A stretch of DNA of 64,000 bases, from positions 124,001 through 188,000 of the forward strand of contig NZ_BOOA01000004.1 in assembly GCF_016862995.1 (NCBI RefSeq), read 5' to 3'. The notes beneath the pieces are model-generated. The model was not told the origin of the DNA and searched no databases. It worked only from the letters and a program-made list of their open reading frames with translations. The DNA comes from Acrocarpospora phusangensis. Its GTDB lineage: Bacteria; Actinomycetota; Actinomycetes; Streptosporangiales; Streptosporangiaceae. The first letter of the stretch is position 1, and each line of letters starts with the position of its first letter. A program made the position numbers and the translations under genes. Of the stretch, positions 31,587 to 39,951 are shown one piece after another.

Positions 31587-32123
31587 ATGCCTCACCCGAT
31601 CGTCAAGATCGCAAGTTTCGTGCTCGCTCCCGTCGTGGGCGCGGCCCTGTTCGCGACCGCGCCGGCGGCGGCCAAGGCCGACGACCCGTTCTCGGTCTTC
31701 AAGATCTCCAACGTGAAGTACACCAAGAAGGCCAAGGCCGGCGGCTGGGTCAAGTACTCGTTCCGGGCCACCAACACCGGCCCGCACGCCGCGGACTACT
31801 ACTGGATCGGCGGCACCCTGCCCAAGGGCGTCGACACCAAGAAGAAGCTGTACTGGAGCGGTCCCGAGGGCACCGAGTGCGACTGGGCCGGCCGTGAGTT
31901 CTGGTGCTGGACCCCGCACATCCTCGAGGTGGACGAGAGCGACACGCTCTCCGTGCGCTTCCGCCTCAAGAAGAACGTCCGCGGTTACCAGTACGGCGAG
32001 GTCGGCGCCATCGCGTACGACGTGCCGACCGGCGCCGGCGACTTGGACCGGCAGCGCCTGAAGGAGCTCGGCATCAAGGGCTGGGTCTTCACCAAGAAGG
32101 TCCGCACCCTCGCCGTGAAGTAA
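31587..32123 (+). CDS. Secreted DUF11-like protein, paralogue of 26835 gene
   Basis: 178 residues from ATG behind GGAG. Signal peptide MPHPIVKIASFVLAPVVGAALFATAPAAAKA, mature protein beginning DDPFSVFKISNVKYTKKAKAG. The domain matches that of the 26835 gene, including the two cysteines in TECDWAGREFWCW and YDVPTGAGDLDRQRLKELGIKGW. It lacks the Thr-rich and Pro-rich arms of the paralogue. The upstream region is notably AT-rich (31470-31560). Confidence 0.82.
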   Translation: MPHPIVKIASFVLAPVVGAALFATAPAAAKADDPFSVFKISNVKYTKKAKAGGWVKYSFRATNTGPHAADYYWIGGTLPKGVDTKKKLYWSGPEGTECDWAGREFWCWTPHILEVDESDTLSVRFRLKKNVRGYQYGEVGAIAYDVPTGAGDLDRQRLKELGIKGWVFTKKVRTLAVK

Positions 32124-32132
32124 AGCCGTGAA

Positions 32133-32178
32133 GTGAACGAGTCGCTCGCCCAGGCACCGGGCGAGCGACTCGTTTCAC
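32133..32178. terminator. Strong bidirectional terminator
   Basis: GTGAACGAGTCGCTCGCCC pairs with GGGCGAGCGACTCGTTTCAC with one bulged T, followed by TTTTG. It separates the secreted protein gene from the convergent ABC permease gene. Confidence 0.85.
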
Positions 32179-32194
32179 TTTTGAAAGGGGATTC

Positions 32195-33238
32195 CTAAAC
32201 GTCGTCCCAGCGGAACAGCAACACCGCGATAAGCCCGATGACCAGGCCGAACCCGAGAATGATGCCGAGTTCCGGCAGAATGCTCGCCGGTCCCTGCCCG
32301 CGCACCATGACGTCGAGCATGCCCTCGTTGAGATGCTTCATCGGGAAGATGTTGGACACCGTCCGTACCCACGCGGGGGCCGCGTCCAGCGGGAAGAACG
32401 TCCCCGACAGGAACGCCATCGGCAGCACGATCAGGTTGGCGATGCCCGCCGCCGCCTCGGACGTCTTGGCCACGCCGCCGGCCACCATGCCGATGGCCAT
32501 GAACACCAGCGTCCCGGCGATGACCATCGGGATGCACATCCACCAGTAGTCGGACAGCCGCAGCCCGAACATCGGCAGGCTGGCCACCCCCAGGAAGATC
32601 GCCGTCTGCACCAGCGCGATGGCGACGCTCGCCCCCACCCTGGCCGACACCACCGTGGTCGTGCGCACCGGGGCCAGCCGCAGCCGGCGCAGGGTCTTCT
32701 TCTGCCGCCAGGTCACCAGCGTCATGGCCGCGCCGAAGGTGGCGCCCATGGAGATGGCCCAGCTGAGCAGTCCCGGCGTCACGTACTGGATGACCTTCAG
32801 GGACTTGTCCTCGACCTGCTCGGCCTCCAGGGTGAAGCGCTGCGGGACTCCGGCGGCGTTGGCCTGGCCGATGAGCTGGCCGAAGACGCCCCGGACCGTA
32901 CCGGCCCTGACCTGGTCGGCGGCGGTGTAGAAGAGCTGGTAGCGGTCGCCCTCCTGGCGTACCACGGCCACGAAGTCGCCCTGGCGGACCTCCTCCTGGG
33001 CGGCGGCGAGATCGTTGCGCCTGGTGATGTCCAGGATCTCGCCGAGCCCCTGGGACTGGTCCAGGACCGCCACCGGGCCGACCTGGATGATCTTCGATTT
33101 GGAGACGCCCTGGTTGGTCAGGAGCGCGCCGAACAGCACCAGGAACATGAGGGGGAACAGGATCGTGAAGAAGACGCTGGTCTTGTCGCGGACGAAGCCG
33201 AGCAGCATGGCCCGGGAGAGCGACCTGAAGGGGCTCAC
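32195..33238 (-). CDS. ABC-2 type transporter permease
   Basis: 347 residues from a GTG overlapping the ATPase stop (GTGA); the much longer open frame to 33631 is a shadow over the ATPase. N-terminal helix TSVFFTILFPLMFLVLFGALL, an extracellular region, then five helices including AGTLVFMAIGMVAGGVAKTSEAAAGIANLIVLPMAFLSGTFFP, the ABC-2 signature. Export partner of the following ATPase. Confidence 0.92.
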   Translation of the reverse strand: MSPFRSLSRAMLLGFVRDKTSVFFTILFPLMFLVLFGALLTNQGVSKSKIIQVGPVAVLDQSQGLGEILDITRRNDLAAAQEEVRQGDFVAVVRQEGDRYQLFYTAADQVRAGTVRGVFGQLIGQANAAGVPQRFTLEAEQVEDKSLKVIQYVTPGLLSWAISMGATFGAAMTLVTWRQKKTLRRLRLAPVRTTTVVSARVGASVAIALVQTAIFLGVASLPMFGLRLSDYWWMCIPMVIAGTLVFMAIGMVAGGVAKTSEAAAGIANLIVLPMAFLSGTFFPLDAAPAWVRTVSNIFPMKHLNEGMLDVMVRGQGPASILPELGIILGFGLVIGLIAVLLFRWDDV

Positions 33239-34140
33239 GCGCGGTACTCCCGTCCGGTGAGGTGCAGGAAGACGTCTTCGAGGGTCGCGCCCCTGACCTG
33301 GATGCCGGTCAGCAGGTTCCGTTCGGCCAGCTCCGCCAGGACCGGCGCGGGCGTGCGGGTGGCGATGGTCAGCGAGACGCCGTCGTCGGTCACGGTCGCG
33401 TCGGGGCCGGCGAGTTCCTGGGCGGCGGCCACGGCGACGACGCCGGTGGCGAGGCTGATGTGGGTGGCGCTGTCCAGCCCGCGCACGAGCGCGGCCGGCG
33501 GGCCCAGCTCCAGGATCTTGCCGTGGTCCATGATGGCCACCCGGTCGCAGAGCGACTCGGCCTCGTCCAGATAGTGCGTGGTCAGCACGACGGTACGGCC
33601 GGTCGAGTTGATCGAACGCAGCAGATCCCACAGGTTGCGGCGGGCCTGCGGGTCGAGTGAGGCGCTCGGTTCGTCCAGGAACAGCACCTCGGGGTCGTGC
33701 ACGAGGGCGCAGGCGATGGACAGGCGCTGGGCCTGCCCGCCGGACAGTTTCTCCGACTGCGTGCCGGCCTTGTCCTCCAGGCCGACGACGGTCAGCATCT
33801 CGTCGGCCTTCCTGGCCGGGATGCCGTACAGCGAGGCGAACGTGCGGATCTGCTCACGTGCCGTCAGGCGTTCGAAGAACGAGGACGCCTGGAGCTGCAC
33901 CCCGATCTTGGGGAGCAGGCGGGGGTTGCGCGGCCACGGCGACATGCCGAGCACCTCGACGGTGCCGGCGTCCGCCTGCCGCAGTCCCTCGATGATCTCC
34001 AGCGTGGTTGTCTTTCCCGCGCCGTTGGGGCCGAGGATTCCGAAGAACTCGCCCTGCTCGACGGAGAAGGACACGCCGTCCACGGCATGGACGTCGCCAT
34101 ACCGTTTCCGGAGGTCCTGCACGATGATTGTTTGCCCCAT
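33235..34140 (-). CDS. ABC transporter ATP-binding protein (DrrA-like)
   Basis: 301 residues. Walker A GPNGAGKT, signature LSGGQAQRL, Walker B VLFLDEPSASLDP, switch TTHYLDEAE. The C-terminal domain (about 220-301) ends with GATLEDVFLHLTGREYRA, typical of drug-resistance DrrA-type ATPases. Works with the overlapping permease to export a drug or lipid. Confidence 0.94.
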   Translation of the reverse strand: MGQTIIVQDLRKRYGDVHAVDGVSFSVEQGEFFGILGPNGAGKTTTLEIIEGLRQADAGTVEVLGMSPWPRNPRLLPKIGVQLQASSFFERLTAREQIRTFASLYGIPARKADEMLTVVGLEDKAGTQSEKLSGGQAQRLSIACALVHDPEVLFLDEPSASLDPQARRNLWDLLRSINSTGRTVVLTTHYLDEAESLCDRVAIMDHGKILELGPPAALVRGLDSATHISLATGVVAVAAAQELAGPDATVTDDGVSLTIATRTPAPVLAELAERNLLTGIQVRGATLEDVFLHLTGREYRA

Positions 34141-34151
34141 ATTTGCCTAGA

Positions 34152-35072
34152 TTAGGCGATCATCTGACGCTCATGCGCTCCCGGTGGCGTTCCGTGCAAT
34201 GCCGTACGGACCTGGGCTTCCGCGACCGACGCGAGGGCCTTCCTGGCCTCGTGGGGGCGGCCGGCGGGCGACAGCCGTACCGGGGGGAAGAGGGTGACGG
34301 TGACGGTGAGGTCCCTGGTGCCGGCCACCCGCAGGATCGAGCCGACCAAGGTGTCGCCGCCGACGTAGCAGGGCCTGGCCGAGGTGACCGCCCGCTCGCG
34401 GTAGTGGATGGTGGCCGGGCGTACGGCGGCGTCCGCGTTCAGCGCGGCCTGGAACACCGCGGGACGGAACGGGCCCATCTCGCCGCCGCACCAGGTGGTT
34501 CCCTCCGGAAAGGCGACCACGGTGTCGCCGGCGCGCAACGCCGAGGCCACGCCCTCGACCGCCTCCGGCAGCGCCAGCAGCCGGTCCCGGTGGATGAACA
34601 GCACCCCCGCGCCCCGCGCCAGGGTACGGATCAGCGGCCACTCCCCGACCTCGCTCTTGGCCAGCGGCCGGCACGGGAGGGTCGCCGCCATGACCAGGGG
34701 ATCCAGCCACGAGATGTGGTTGGCCACCAGCAGCGTGCCGTCGCCGGACGGGACCGCGCTGACCGTGGGCGCGCCGCCCAGGACCGAGAAGCCCCGGCTG
34801 GCCAGCACTTTTATGCCGAGCGCCCAGAGCAGTAGCCGCGCCCAGACCTGGGTGACCCTGGCCCGCGTGACCGGGTCGAACCGCCGCGCCACCAGGGCGA
34901 CGGGAACACCGCCGAGCAGCACCGCCGCGGCGCTCACGATCCGGCCCAGCAGGCGCAGCGGCGACGCCGCCGACCGGGCGGGGCTGACGCACGTGGACGG
35001 CTGGCACGGCGCCAGCGGCTGCCACGGCGTGACCGACGGAGGAATGGACGGGGGAATGAAGGTGACTGTCAT
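34152..35072 (-). CDS. olsA: 1-acyl-glycerol/lyso-ornithine lipid acyltransferase (OlsA-like)
   Basis: 306 residues. PlsC motifs: NHISWLD (HX4D), a block near VLFIHRD and FPEGTTW. Membrane-associated, with a hydrophobic N-terminal segment. The start ATG overlaps the stop of the OlsB-like gene (ATGA). The order olsB-olsA indicates ornithine-lipid synthesis: OlsB N-acylates ornithine and OlsA adds the second acyl chain. The extra N-terminal 40 residues are Pro/Ser-rich. Confidence 0.85.
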   Translation of the reverse strand: MTVTFIPPSIPPSVTPWQPLAPCQPSTCVSPARSAASPLRLLGRIVSAAAVLLGGVPVALVARRFDPVTRARVTQVWARLLLWALGIKVLASRGFSVLGGAPTVSAVPSGDGTLLVANHISWLDPLVMAATLPCRPLAKSEVGEWPLIRTLARGAGVLFIHRDRLLALPEAVEGVASALRAGDTVVAFPEGTTWCGGEMGPFRPAVFQAALNADAAVRPATIHYRERAVTSARPCYVGGDTLVGSILRVAGTRDLTVTVTLFPPVRLSPAGRPHEARKALASVAEAQVRTALHGTPPGAHERQMIA

Positions 35073-35863
35073 GGCTCGCCCAGGAAGTGCCGGAGGTAAC
35101 GGGTGTCGACGTTGGCCAGCGAGAGCAGCACGAAGAAGTCGGCCGTGCCGAACTCGGGGTCGTGCGCGGGCGGCCCGCACACCCAGCCGCCCAGCCGCAG
35201 GTAGCCGCGCAGCAGCGACGGCATCACGAAACGCTCCGGCGCGCCGCCGCCCGACCACGGCCGGTGCGGCGTCACCCGGTACTCCTCCGGGCCGAGTTCG
35301 ATGCGCTCGACCACCCCGGCCGCGGCGACGCCCCCGTCGTCCAGCGGCACCGAGCAGCAGCCGGCCAGCCACGAGTACCCGCCGTTCACCATGTAGTGCG
35401 CGATGCCCGCCCACATGAGCGCCATCACCGCGCCGGCTCGGTGGTCCCGGTGCACGCAGGTCCTGCCGACCTCGACCAGGCCGCCGCGGATGGCCGCCAG
35501 CTTGCCCAGGTCGAACTCGCCGTCGGAGTAGAGCCGGTCCACGCGACCGGGCGGGAGCAGCCGGTACGTGCCGACCACCTCGGTGCCGCTGCGGACCAGC
35601 AGGTGGTCGCAGTAGGCGTCGAACCGGTCCACGTCCAGCCCCGAGACGGGCGAGTCCAGCGTGGCGCCCATCTCGCCGGCGAACACCTCGTGCCGGAGCC
35701 GCTGCGCGGCCTGCACGTCCGCGGCCGTACGGGCCAGGCTGACGGTGTAGCGGCCGCGCGCGTCCGCCAGGTTGATGGTCATCTCCTTGGACGACCGCGT
35801 CGCCATGACCACCGCCGGGCTCACCCGGGTCCCGTTCGACGAGGTCACGGGCATCTCGACCAT
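35069..35863 (-). CDS. olsB: Ornithine N-acyltransferase (OlsB-like GNAT)
   Basis: 264 residues from the ATG at 35863; the frame continues to 36010, and several internal Met/Val codons make the start uncertain. The acetyltransferase-like hemolysin family core is YTVSLARTAADVQAAQRLRHEVFAGEMGA, LVEVGRTCVHRDHRAGAVMALMW and RYLRHFLGEP. It makes lyso-ornithine lipid with acyl-ACP as donor. Divergent from serB with about 200 bases between them. Confidence 0.82.
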   Translation of the reverse strand: MVEMPVTSSNGTRVSPAVVMATRSSKEMTINLADARGRYTVSLARTAADVQAAQRLRHEVFAGEMGATLDSPVSGLDVDRFDAYCDHLLVRSGTEVVGTYRLLPPGRVDRLYSDGEFDLGKLAAIRGGLVEVGRTCVHRDHRAGAVMALMWAGIAHYMVNGGYSWLAGCCSVPLDDGGVAAAGVVERIELGPEEYRVTPHRPWSGGGAPERFVMPSLLRGYLRLGGWVCGPPAHDPEFGTADFFVLLSLANVDTRYLRHFLGEP

Positions 35864-36070
35864 GGTGCTACGCCGCGAATCGCCCGGACCGGCCGGTGTG
35901 GTAAGGGGAGTTTTGTTTTGCATGGAGACATGACGACATGCGGACATGACGGTCAGTTCTCCGGTTGGCGTTGCGGATGCGTCCGGATGGTGAACCTGGT
36001 GCGCAGGCACGGAACGGAGACCAGTAGCGTTGAGACGTCGTACGTTCCCCGCTCCTTTGCAGAGATCCGG

Positions 36071-37288
36071 ATGAACCAGCGCACCCTTCTGATCACGCTC
36101 ACCGGCCCCGACCGGCCCGGCGTCACCTCAAGACTTTTCACCGTACTCGCGGGCTTTCCCGTCACCGTCGCCGACGTCGAGCAGGTGGTGATCCGGAAAC
36201 GGCTCACCCTCGGCGTCCTGGTGGCGTACTCGGGCGGGCCCTCGACCGGCACCGGCGGCACAATCGGCGGCCTGTGGACCGCCATCGAGCAGGTGGCCGC
36301 CGACCTTGACATGGATCTGGAGTTGACCACCGGCACCGCCTCCAAGGAGAAGCGCCCCCGCGGGCGGCTGCACATCACCGTGCTCGGCGAGCCGCTCCTG
36401 CCGTCCGCGATGGCCGGGATCGCCGGCCGGATCGCCGCCAGCGGGGCCAACATCGACCGCATAGAACGGCTCTCCAGCTACCCGGTGACCTGCATCGAGA
36501 TGGCCGTCTCCGGCGCCGACCCGGCCTCGCTCCGGGCCGAACTGGCCGCCGAGGCGCACCTGCAGCAGGTGGACGTGGCCGTGCAGCGCTGGGGCATCCA
36601 CCGGCGGGCCAAGCGCCTCATCGTCATGGACGTGGACTCCACCCTCATCCAGGGCGAGGTCATCGAACTGCTGGCCAAGCACGCGGGCAACCTGGACGAG
36701 GTGGCCCGGGTCACCGAGGAGGCCATGCGTGGCGAACTCGACTTCACCGAGTCGCTCACCCGCCGGGTGGCCCTGCTCGAAGGGCTCCCGCAGGAGGTGT
36801 TCGAGAAGGTCACCAAGGAGGTCGTGCTCACCCCGGGCGCGCGGACCCTGGTCCGTACGCTCAAGCGGCTGGACTACCACTTCGCCATCGTGAGCGGCGG
36901 CTTCACCCAGATCACCGACGGCCTGGTAGCCGACCTGGGCATCGACTACTCGGCCGCCAACACCCTGGAGGTCGTGGACGGCCGCCTGACCGGGCGCGTC
37001 ACCGGTGAGATCATCGACCGGCCCGGCAAGGCCAGAGCCCTGGAGCGGTTCGCCCTCCAGTCCGGCATCCCGCTCAGCCAGACGGTGGCCATCGGCGACG
37101 GCGCCAACGATCTCGACATGCTGGCCGCGGCCGGCCTGGGCATCGCCTTCAACGCCAAACCCGTCGTCCGCAAGGCGGCCGACACCGCGGTGACCGTGCC
37201 GTACCTGGACTCGATCCTCTACCTGCTCGGCATCTCCCGCGAGGAGGTGGAGGCCGCCGACGCCGAGGACGGCCTCACCGAGCCCTAA
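36071..37288 (+). CDS. serB: Phosphoserine phosphatase SerB
   Basis: 405 residues. Two N-terminal ACT-like regions (about 1-165; TLLITLTGPDRPGVTSRLF, LHITVLGEPL) precede the HAD domain with catalytic DVDSTL (187-192), SGGF, and GDGANDLDML. Last step of serine synthesis, with feedback binding through ACT domains. Confidence 0.95.
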   Translation: MNQRTLLITLTGPDRPGVTSRLFTVLAGFPVTVADVEQVVIRKRLTLGVLVAYSGGPSTGTGGTIGGLWTAIEQVAADLDMDLELTTGTASKEKRPRGRLHITVLGEPLLPSAMAGIAGRIAASGANIDRIERLSSYPVTCIEMAVSGADPASLRAELAAEAHLQQVDVAVQRWGIHRRAKRLIVMDVDSTLIQGEVIELLAKHAGNLDEVARVTEEAMRGELDFTESLTRRVALLEGLPQEVFEKVTKEVVLTPGARTLVRTLKRLDYHFAIVSGGFTQITDGLVADLGIDYSAANTLEVVDGRLTGRVTGEIIDRPGKARALERFALQSGIPLSQTVAIGDGANDLDMLAAAGLGIAFNAKPVVRKAADTAVTVPYLDSILYLLGISREEVEAADAEDGLTEP

Positions 37289-37292
37289 CGGG

Positions 37293-39389
37293 TCACGTGG
37301 TCGTGCTCGCCTGGGTGACCAGCTGGGCGGAGCCCTCGTTGAGGGCACGCAGGGCGTGATCCGTGGCGGCGGCGTGGAGGAGCGCGCGGCGCACCTCCGT
37401 ACGGCTGTCGCCCGGGTCGCTCGCCAGCTCGCCCAGCCGGCGGTCGGCGAGCCCGCCCAGCCAGCGGCGGAGCTCGGCGAGCCGGCTGTCCACGTCCCCG
37501 CCCGACTGGTACGGCTCGCCCATCCTGACGGCCTCCGCCCCGCCGGCCAGCCGGTCCGCCACCGCGTCGAGCACGGCCGGCGCGGGCCCGACCTCGCCGG
37601 GATCCTCACGCAGGACCGTGGTCACCGCGATCAGGTCGTCCCTGATCCGGCGCGCGGCGTCCAGGACGTCGTCCAGGTGCGCCGGCGGCACCGCGCCCGG
37701 TTCGTGCGCGATGGAGTCGGCCGCCTGGGCGACGGTCTCCGCCTCCCGGGCGGCCAGGCCGATGCGTTCCTCGGCCGAGCCCTCCGGCCGGTTGCCCCGG
37801 CTCACCTCGGCCACCATGCGGGTGGCCTCCGCATGCGACTCCACCAGCCGGGCCACCCGCTCGGCCAGCCGGACCGCCTCGCCGCGCGGCCACAGCAGGC
37901 GTGTGCAGGCGAGCGCGATCGCCACGCCGCACACGGTCAGCGCCACCCGCTCGGCGGCGGCGCTCGGCCCCAGCGGCGTCTGGAAGTCGACCAGCAGCAG
38001 CACGCACATGGTCATGAACGTCGCCCAGTACGCGTAGTGCACCGCCACCAGCCCGAACGCGAGCACGGCCGACGCCGCGACCACCACGATCGTCACCCAC
38101 TCGCCCGGCGCGAGCAGCAGCACCAGCGCGGCCACCGCACCGCCGATCACGCTCCCGAGCAGCCGCGCCCAGACCTTTGTGAGCGTCTCCCCGTACGTGG
38201 GCTGGATCGTCAGCAGCACCGTCAGGGCCAGCCACTGCGCGTGGAACGGGTTGAACAGCACGATCGCCACGCACGCGATCAGCGTGCCGAGCGCGGCCCG
38301 CAGCATGTGCCTGATGTCGGGCCTGTCCAGGCCCATCCGCACCAGCCGCAGCCCGGCCCCGGGTGACACCTTCCACCGCAGCACGGGCGGTTCGGTCCAT
38401 TCGGGCAGTTGCGGAATCACGATCACCGCGTCCGTGAGCCTACGGGCGGGCGCCTGGATGCTCGCCACGGCCTCCCGGATCCGGTCCGCGGCGTGATCGA
38501 TCTGGCGGAGCAGCACCAGGCCGAGCAGCTCCCGCTCGTCGCCGGGCCCCTCCCCGCGCAGCTCGTCCACCCGGCCCGCGAAATCCACCGCGGGAACCTT
38601 CTCCTCCGGATGGAAGACCGACCGTACGGAGGCCGCCAGGGACTCCAGCAGGTCCGGCAGGGCGACGTGCTCCGGCGGGATCTGACGTTTGACCGCCTGG
38701 GCGAGATCGTGCAGGGCGACGGCCTCGTAGAAGACCCGTCTGAGGGCGGCGGTGATCTGCTCGGCCTCGCGGGAGCGGCGTTCCCAGCGGTGGCGGGCGC
38801 AGGCCGTACGGGCGCTCTGGAGGACGGAGGCGGCGCGGACCCGCTGCACACCCCAGGAACCGGAGTCGGAGAGCGTCAGCTCGACCAGGACGGCGACCTC
38901 CTCGGCCGCCTCGCTCAGCGTGCCGGGCAGCGGCCGGGTCCGCCGCCACGACCACGGCAGCGTGATCAGCACGGCCGCCAGCAGCCCGCCCAGAAGCTGG
39001 AACCCCAGATGCGCCAGCGGGTCCACCGGCACCGGCGTGGCCGCCGTGATCAGCAACGCGATGGCCGCCGTGGAGCCGACCATCGGCACCATGATGCCCA
39101 CTGCGGCGACCAGCGGCGCGATCGGGATCAGCAGCCACCCGTGGTCCACGACCGCCATGCCGAGCAGCGTGCCGAAAGCCAGCGACAGAACCCCGGCCAG
39201 CATCGACACGGCCCCCACACCCGGCGGATCGGCGTTGGCCCGCAACGCCACCAGCCAGGCCCCGACGGCCACCACCCCACCGCGTACGGCATGCCCGCTC
39301 GCCACCCCCACGACCAGCGGAACCACCAGCGCGGCGGCGACCACCAGGCCGTAGCCGACGGCCAGTCCACTGTCGTCGAATCTGGCCAC
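37293..39389 (-). CDS. FUSC-family inner-membrane protein
   Basis: 698 residues. Two groups of membrane helices (about 8-150 and 370-510) separated and followed by large soluble helical regions, the FUSC/YccS layout. LLTIQPTYGETLTKVWARLLGSVIGG is the family-typical segment. Predicted aromatic-acid or efflux-type transporter; substrate unknown. The sixA-like gene ends 4 bases upstream of its start, so the two are co-transcribed. Confidence 0.9.
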   Translation of the reverse strand: MARFDDSGLAVGYGLVVAAALVVPLVVGVASGHAVRGGVVAVGAWLVALRANADPPGVGAVSMLAGVLSLAFGTLLGMAVVDHGWLLIPIAPLVAAVGIMVPMVGSTAAIALLITAATPVPVDPLAHLGFQLLGGLLAAVLITLPWSWRRTRPLPGTLSEAAEEVAVLVELTLSDSGSWGVQRVRAASVLQSARTACARHRWERRSREAEQITAALRRVFYEAVALHDLAQAVKRQIPPEHVALPDLLESLAASVRSVFHPEEKVPAVDFAGRVDELRGEGPGDERELLGLVLLRQIDHAADRIREAVASIQAPARRLTDAVIVIPQLPEWTEPPVLRWKVSPGAGLRLVRMGLDRPDIRHMLRAALGTLIACVAIVLFNPFHAQWLALTVLLTIQPTYGETLTKVWARLLGSVIGGAVAALVLLLAPGEWVTIVVVAASAVLAFGLVAVHYAYWATFMTMCVLLLVDFQTPLGPSAAAERVALTVCGVAIALACTRLLWPRGEAVRLAERVARLVESHAEATRMVAEVSRGNRPEGSAEERIGLAAREAETVAQAADSIAHEPGAVPPAHLDDVLDAARRIRDDLIAVTTVLREDPGEVGPAPAVLDAVADRLAGGAEAVRMGEPYQSGGDVDSRLAELRRWLGGLADRRLGELASDPGDSRTEVRRALLHAAATDHALRALNEGSAQLVTQASTTT

Positions 39390-39393
39390 GGTG

Positions 39394-39849
39394 CTACGGC
39401 CGGTGCGTGTCCACCAGCGTGCCCGTGCCGGAATCGACCTCCGCCCACGGCCCGGGCAGCTCGATCACCGCGTACGCCCCCGGCGGGAAGGTCTCCACCT
39501 GGTGCCCGGTCAAGCCGATCACCAGCTCGTGCACGCTCGGATTGTGGCCGACCAGCACCAGCGTCCCCACGTCCGGGCCGACCTGCCGCAGCAGCACGAG
39601 CAGCTCGTCCGCGTACGCCTCGTAGATGTCCCGCTCCAGCTCCAGCGGCGCGGGAAGCCCGAGCAGCTCCGCCGTCTGGCGGGTCCGCTTGGACGAGGAG
39701 GACAAGATGAGATCCGGTTCGAGCCGGCCGATCAGCTCACCCGCTTCGCGCGCGTTGCGCTGCCCCCGGTTGGTCAGCCCGCGTTCGAAGTCCAGCACTC
39801 CCGGGGTGTGCTCCGCCTTCGCGTGCCGCAGCACGATCAACGTCTTCAT
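39394..39849 (-). CDS. Phosphohistidine phosphatase SixA-like (histidine phosphatase)
   Basis: 151 residues. Catalytic RHAKAEH at the N-terminus, DLILSSSSKRTRQTAE and VGHNPSVHELV later. Histidine phosphatase superfamily, SixA group. The target phosphoprotein is not known here. Followed by the FUSC gene. Confidence 0.92.
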   Translation of the reverse strand: MKTLIVLRHAKAEHTPGVLDFERGLTNRGQRNAREAGELIGRLEPDLILSSSSKRTRQTAELLGLPAPLELERDIYEAYADELLVLLRQVGPDVGTLVLVGHNPSVHELVIGLTGHQVETFPPGAYAVIELPGPWAEVDSGTGTLVDTHRP

Positions 39850-39904
39850 GGCGCGCAGCGCTCTTCCATGCCCAAGATTCTATGAAGGCCGCCCGCACAC
39901 GCGA

Positions 39905-39936
39905 GAGGGTCCCCCGGCCGAGACCGGGGGACCCTC
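39905..39936 (-). terminator. Terminator after hppA
   Basis: A perfect 13-bp stem (GAGGGTCCCCCGG / CCGGGGGACCCTC) with loop CCGAGA, located 16 bases downstream of the hppA stop on the minus strand. Confidence 0.85.
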
Positions 39937-39951
39937 AGAGCGCTGGGAAGA

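Noticed and set aside
33239-33631. N-terminal extension of the ABC-2 permease frame
   Set aside because: It lies inside the ATPase gene in another frame; GTG at 33238 overlapping the ATPase stop fits better.
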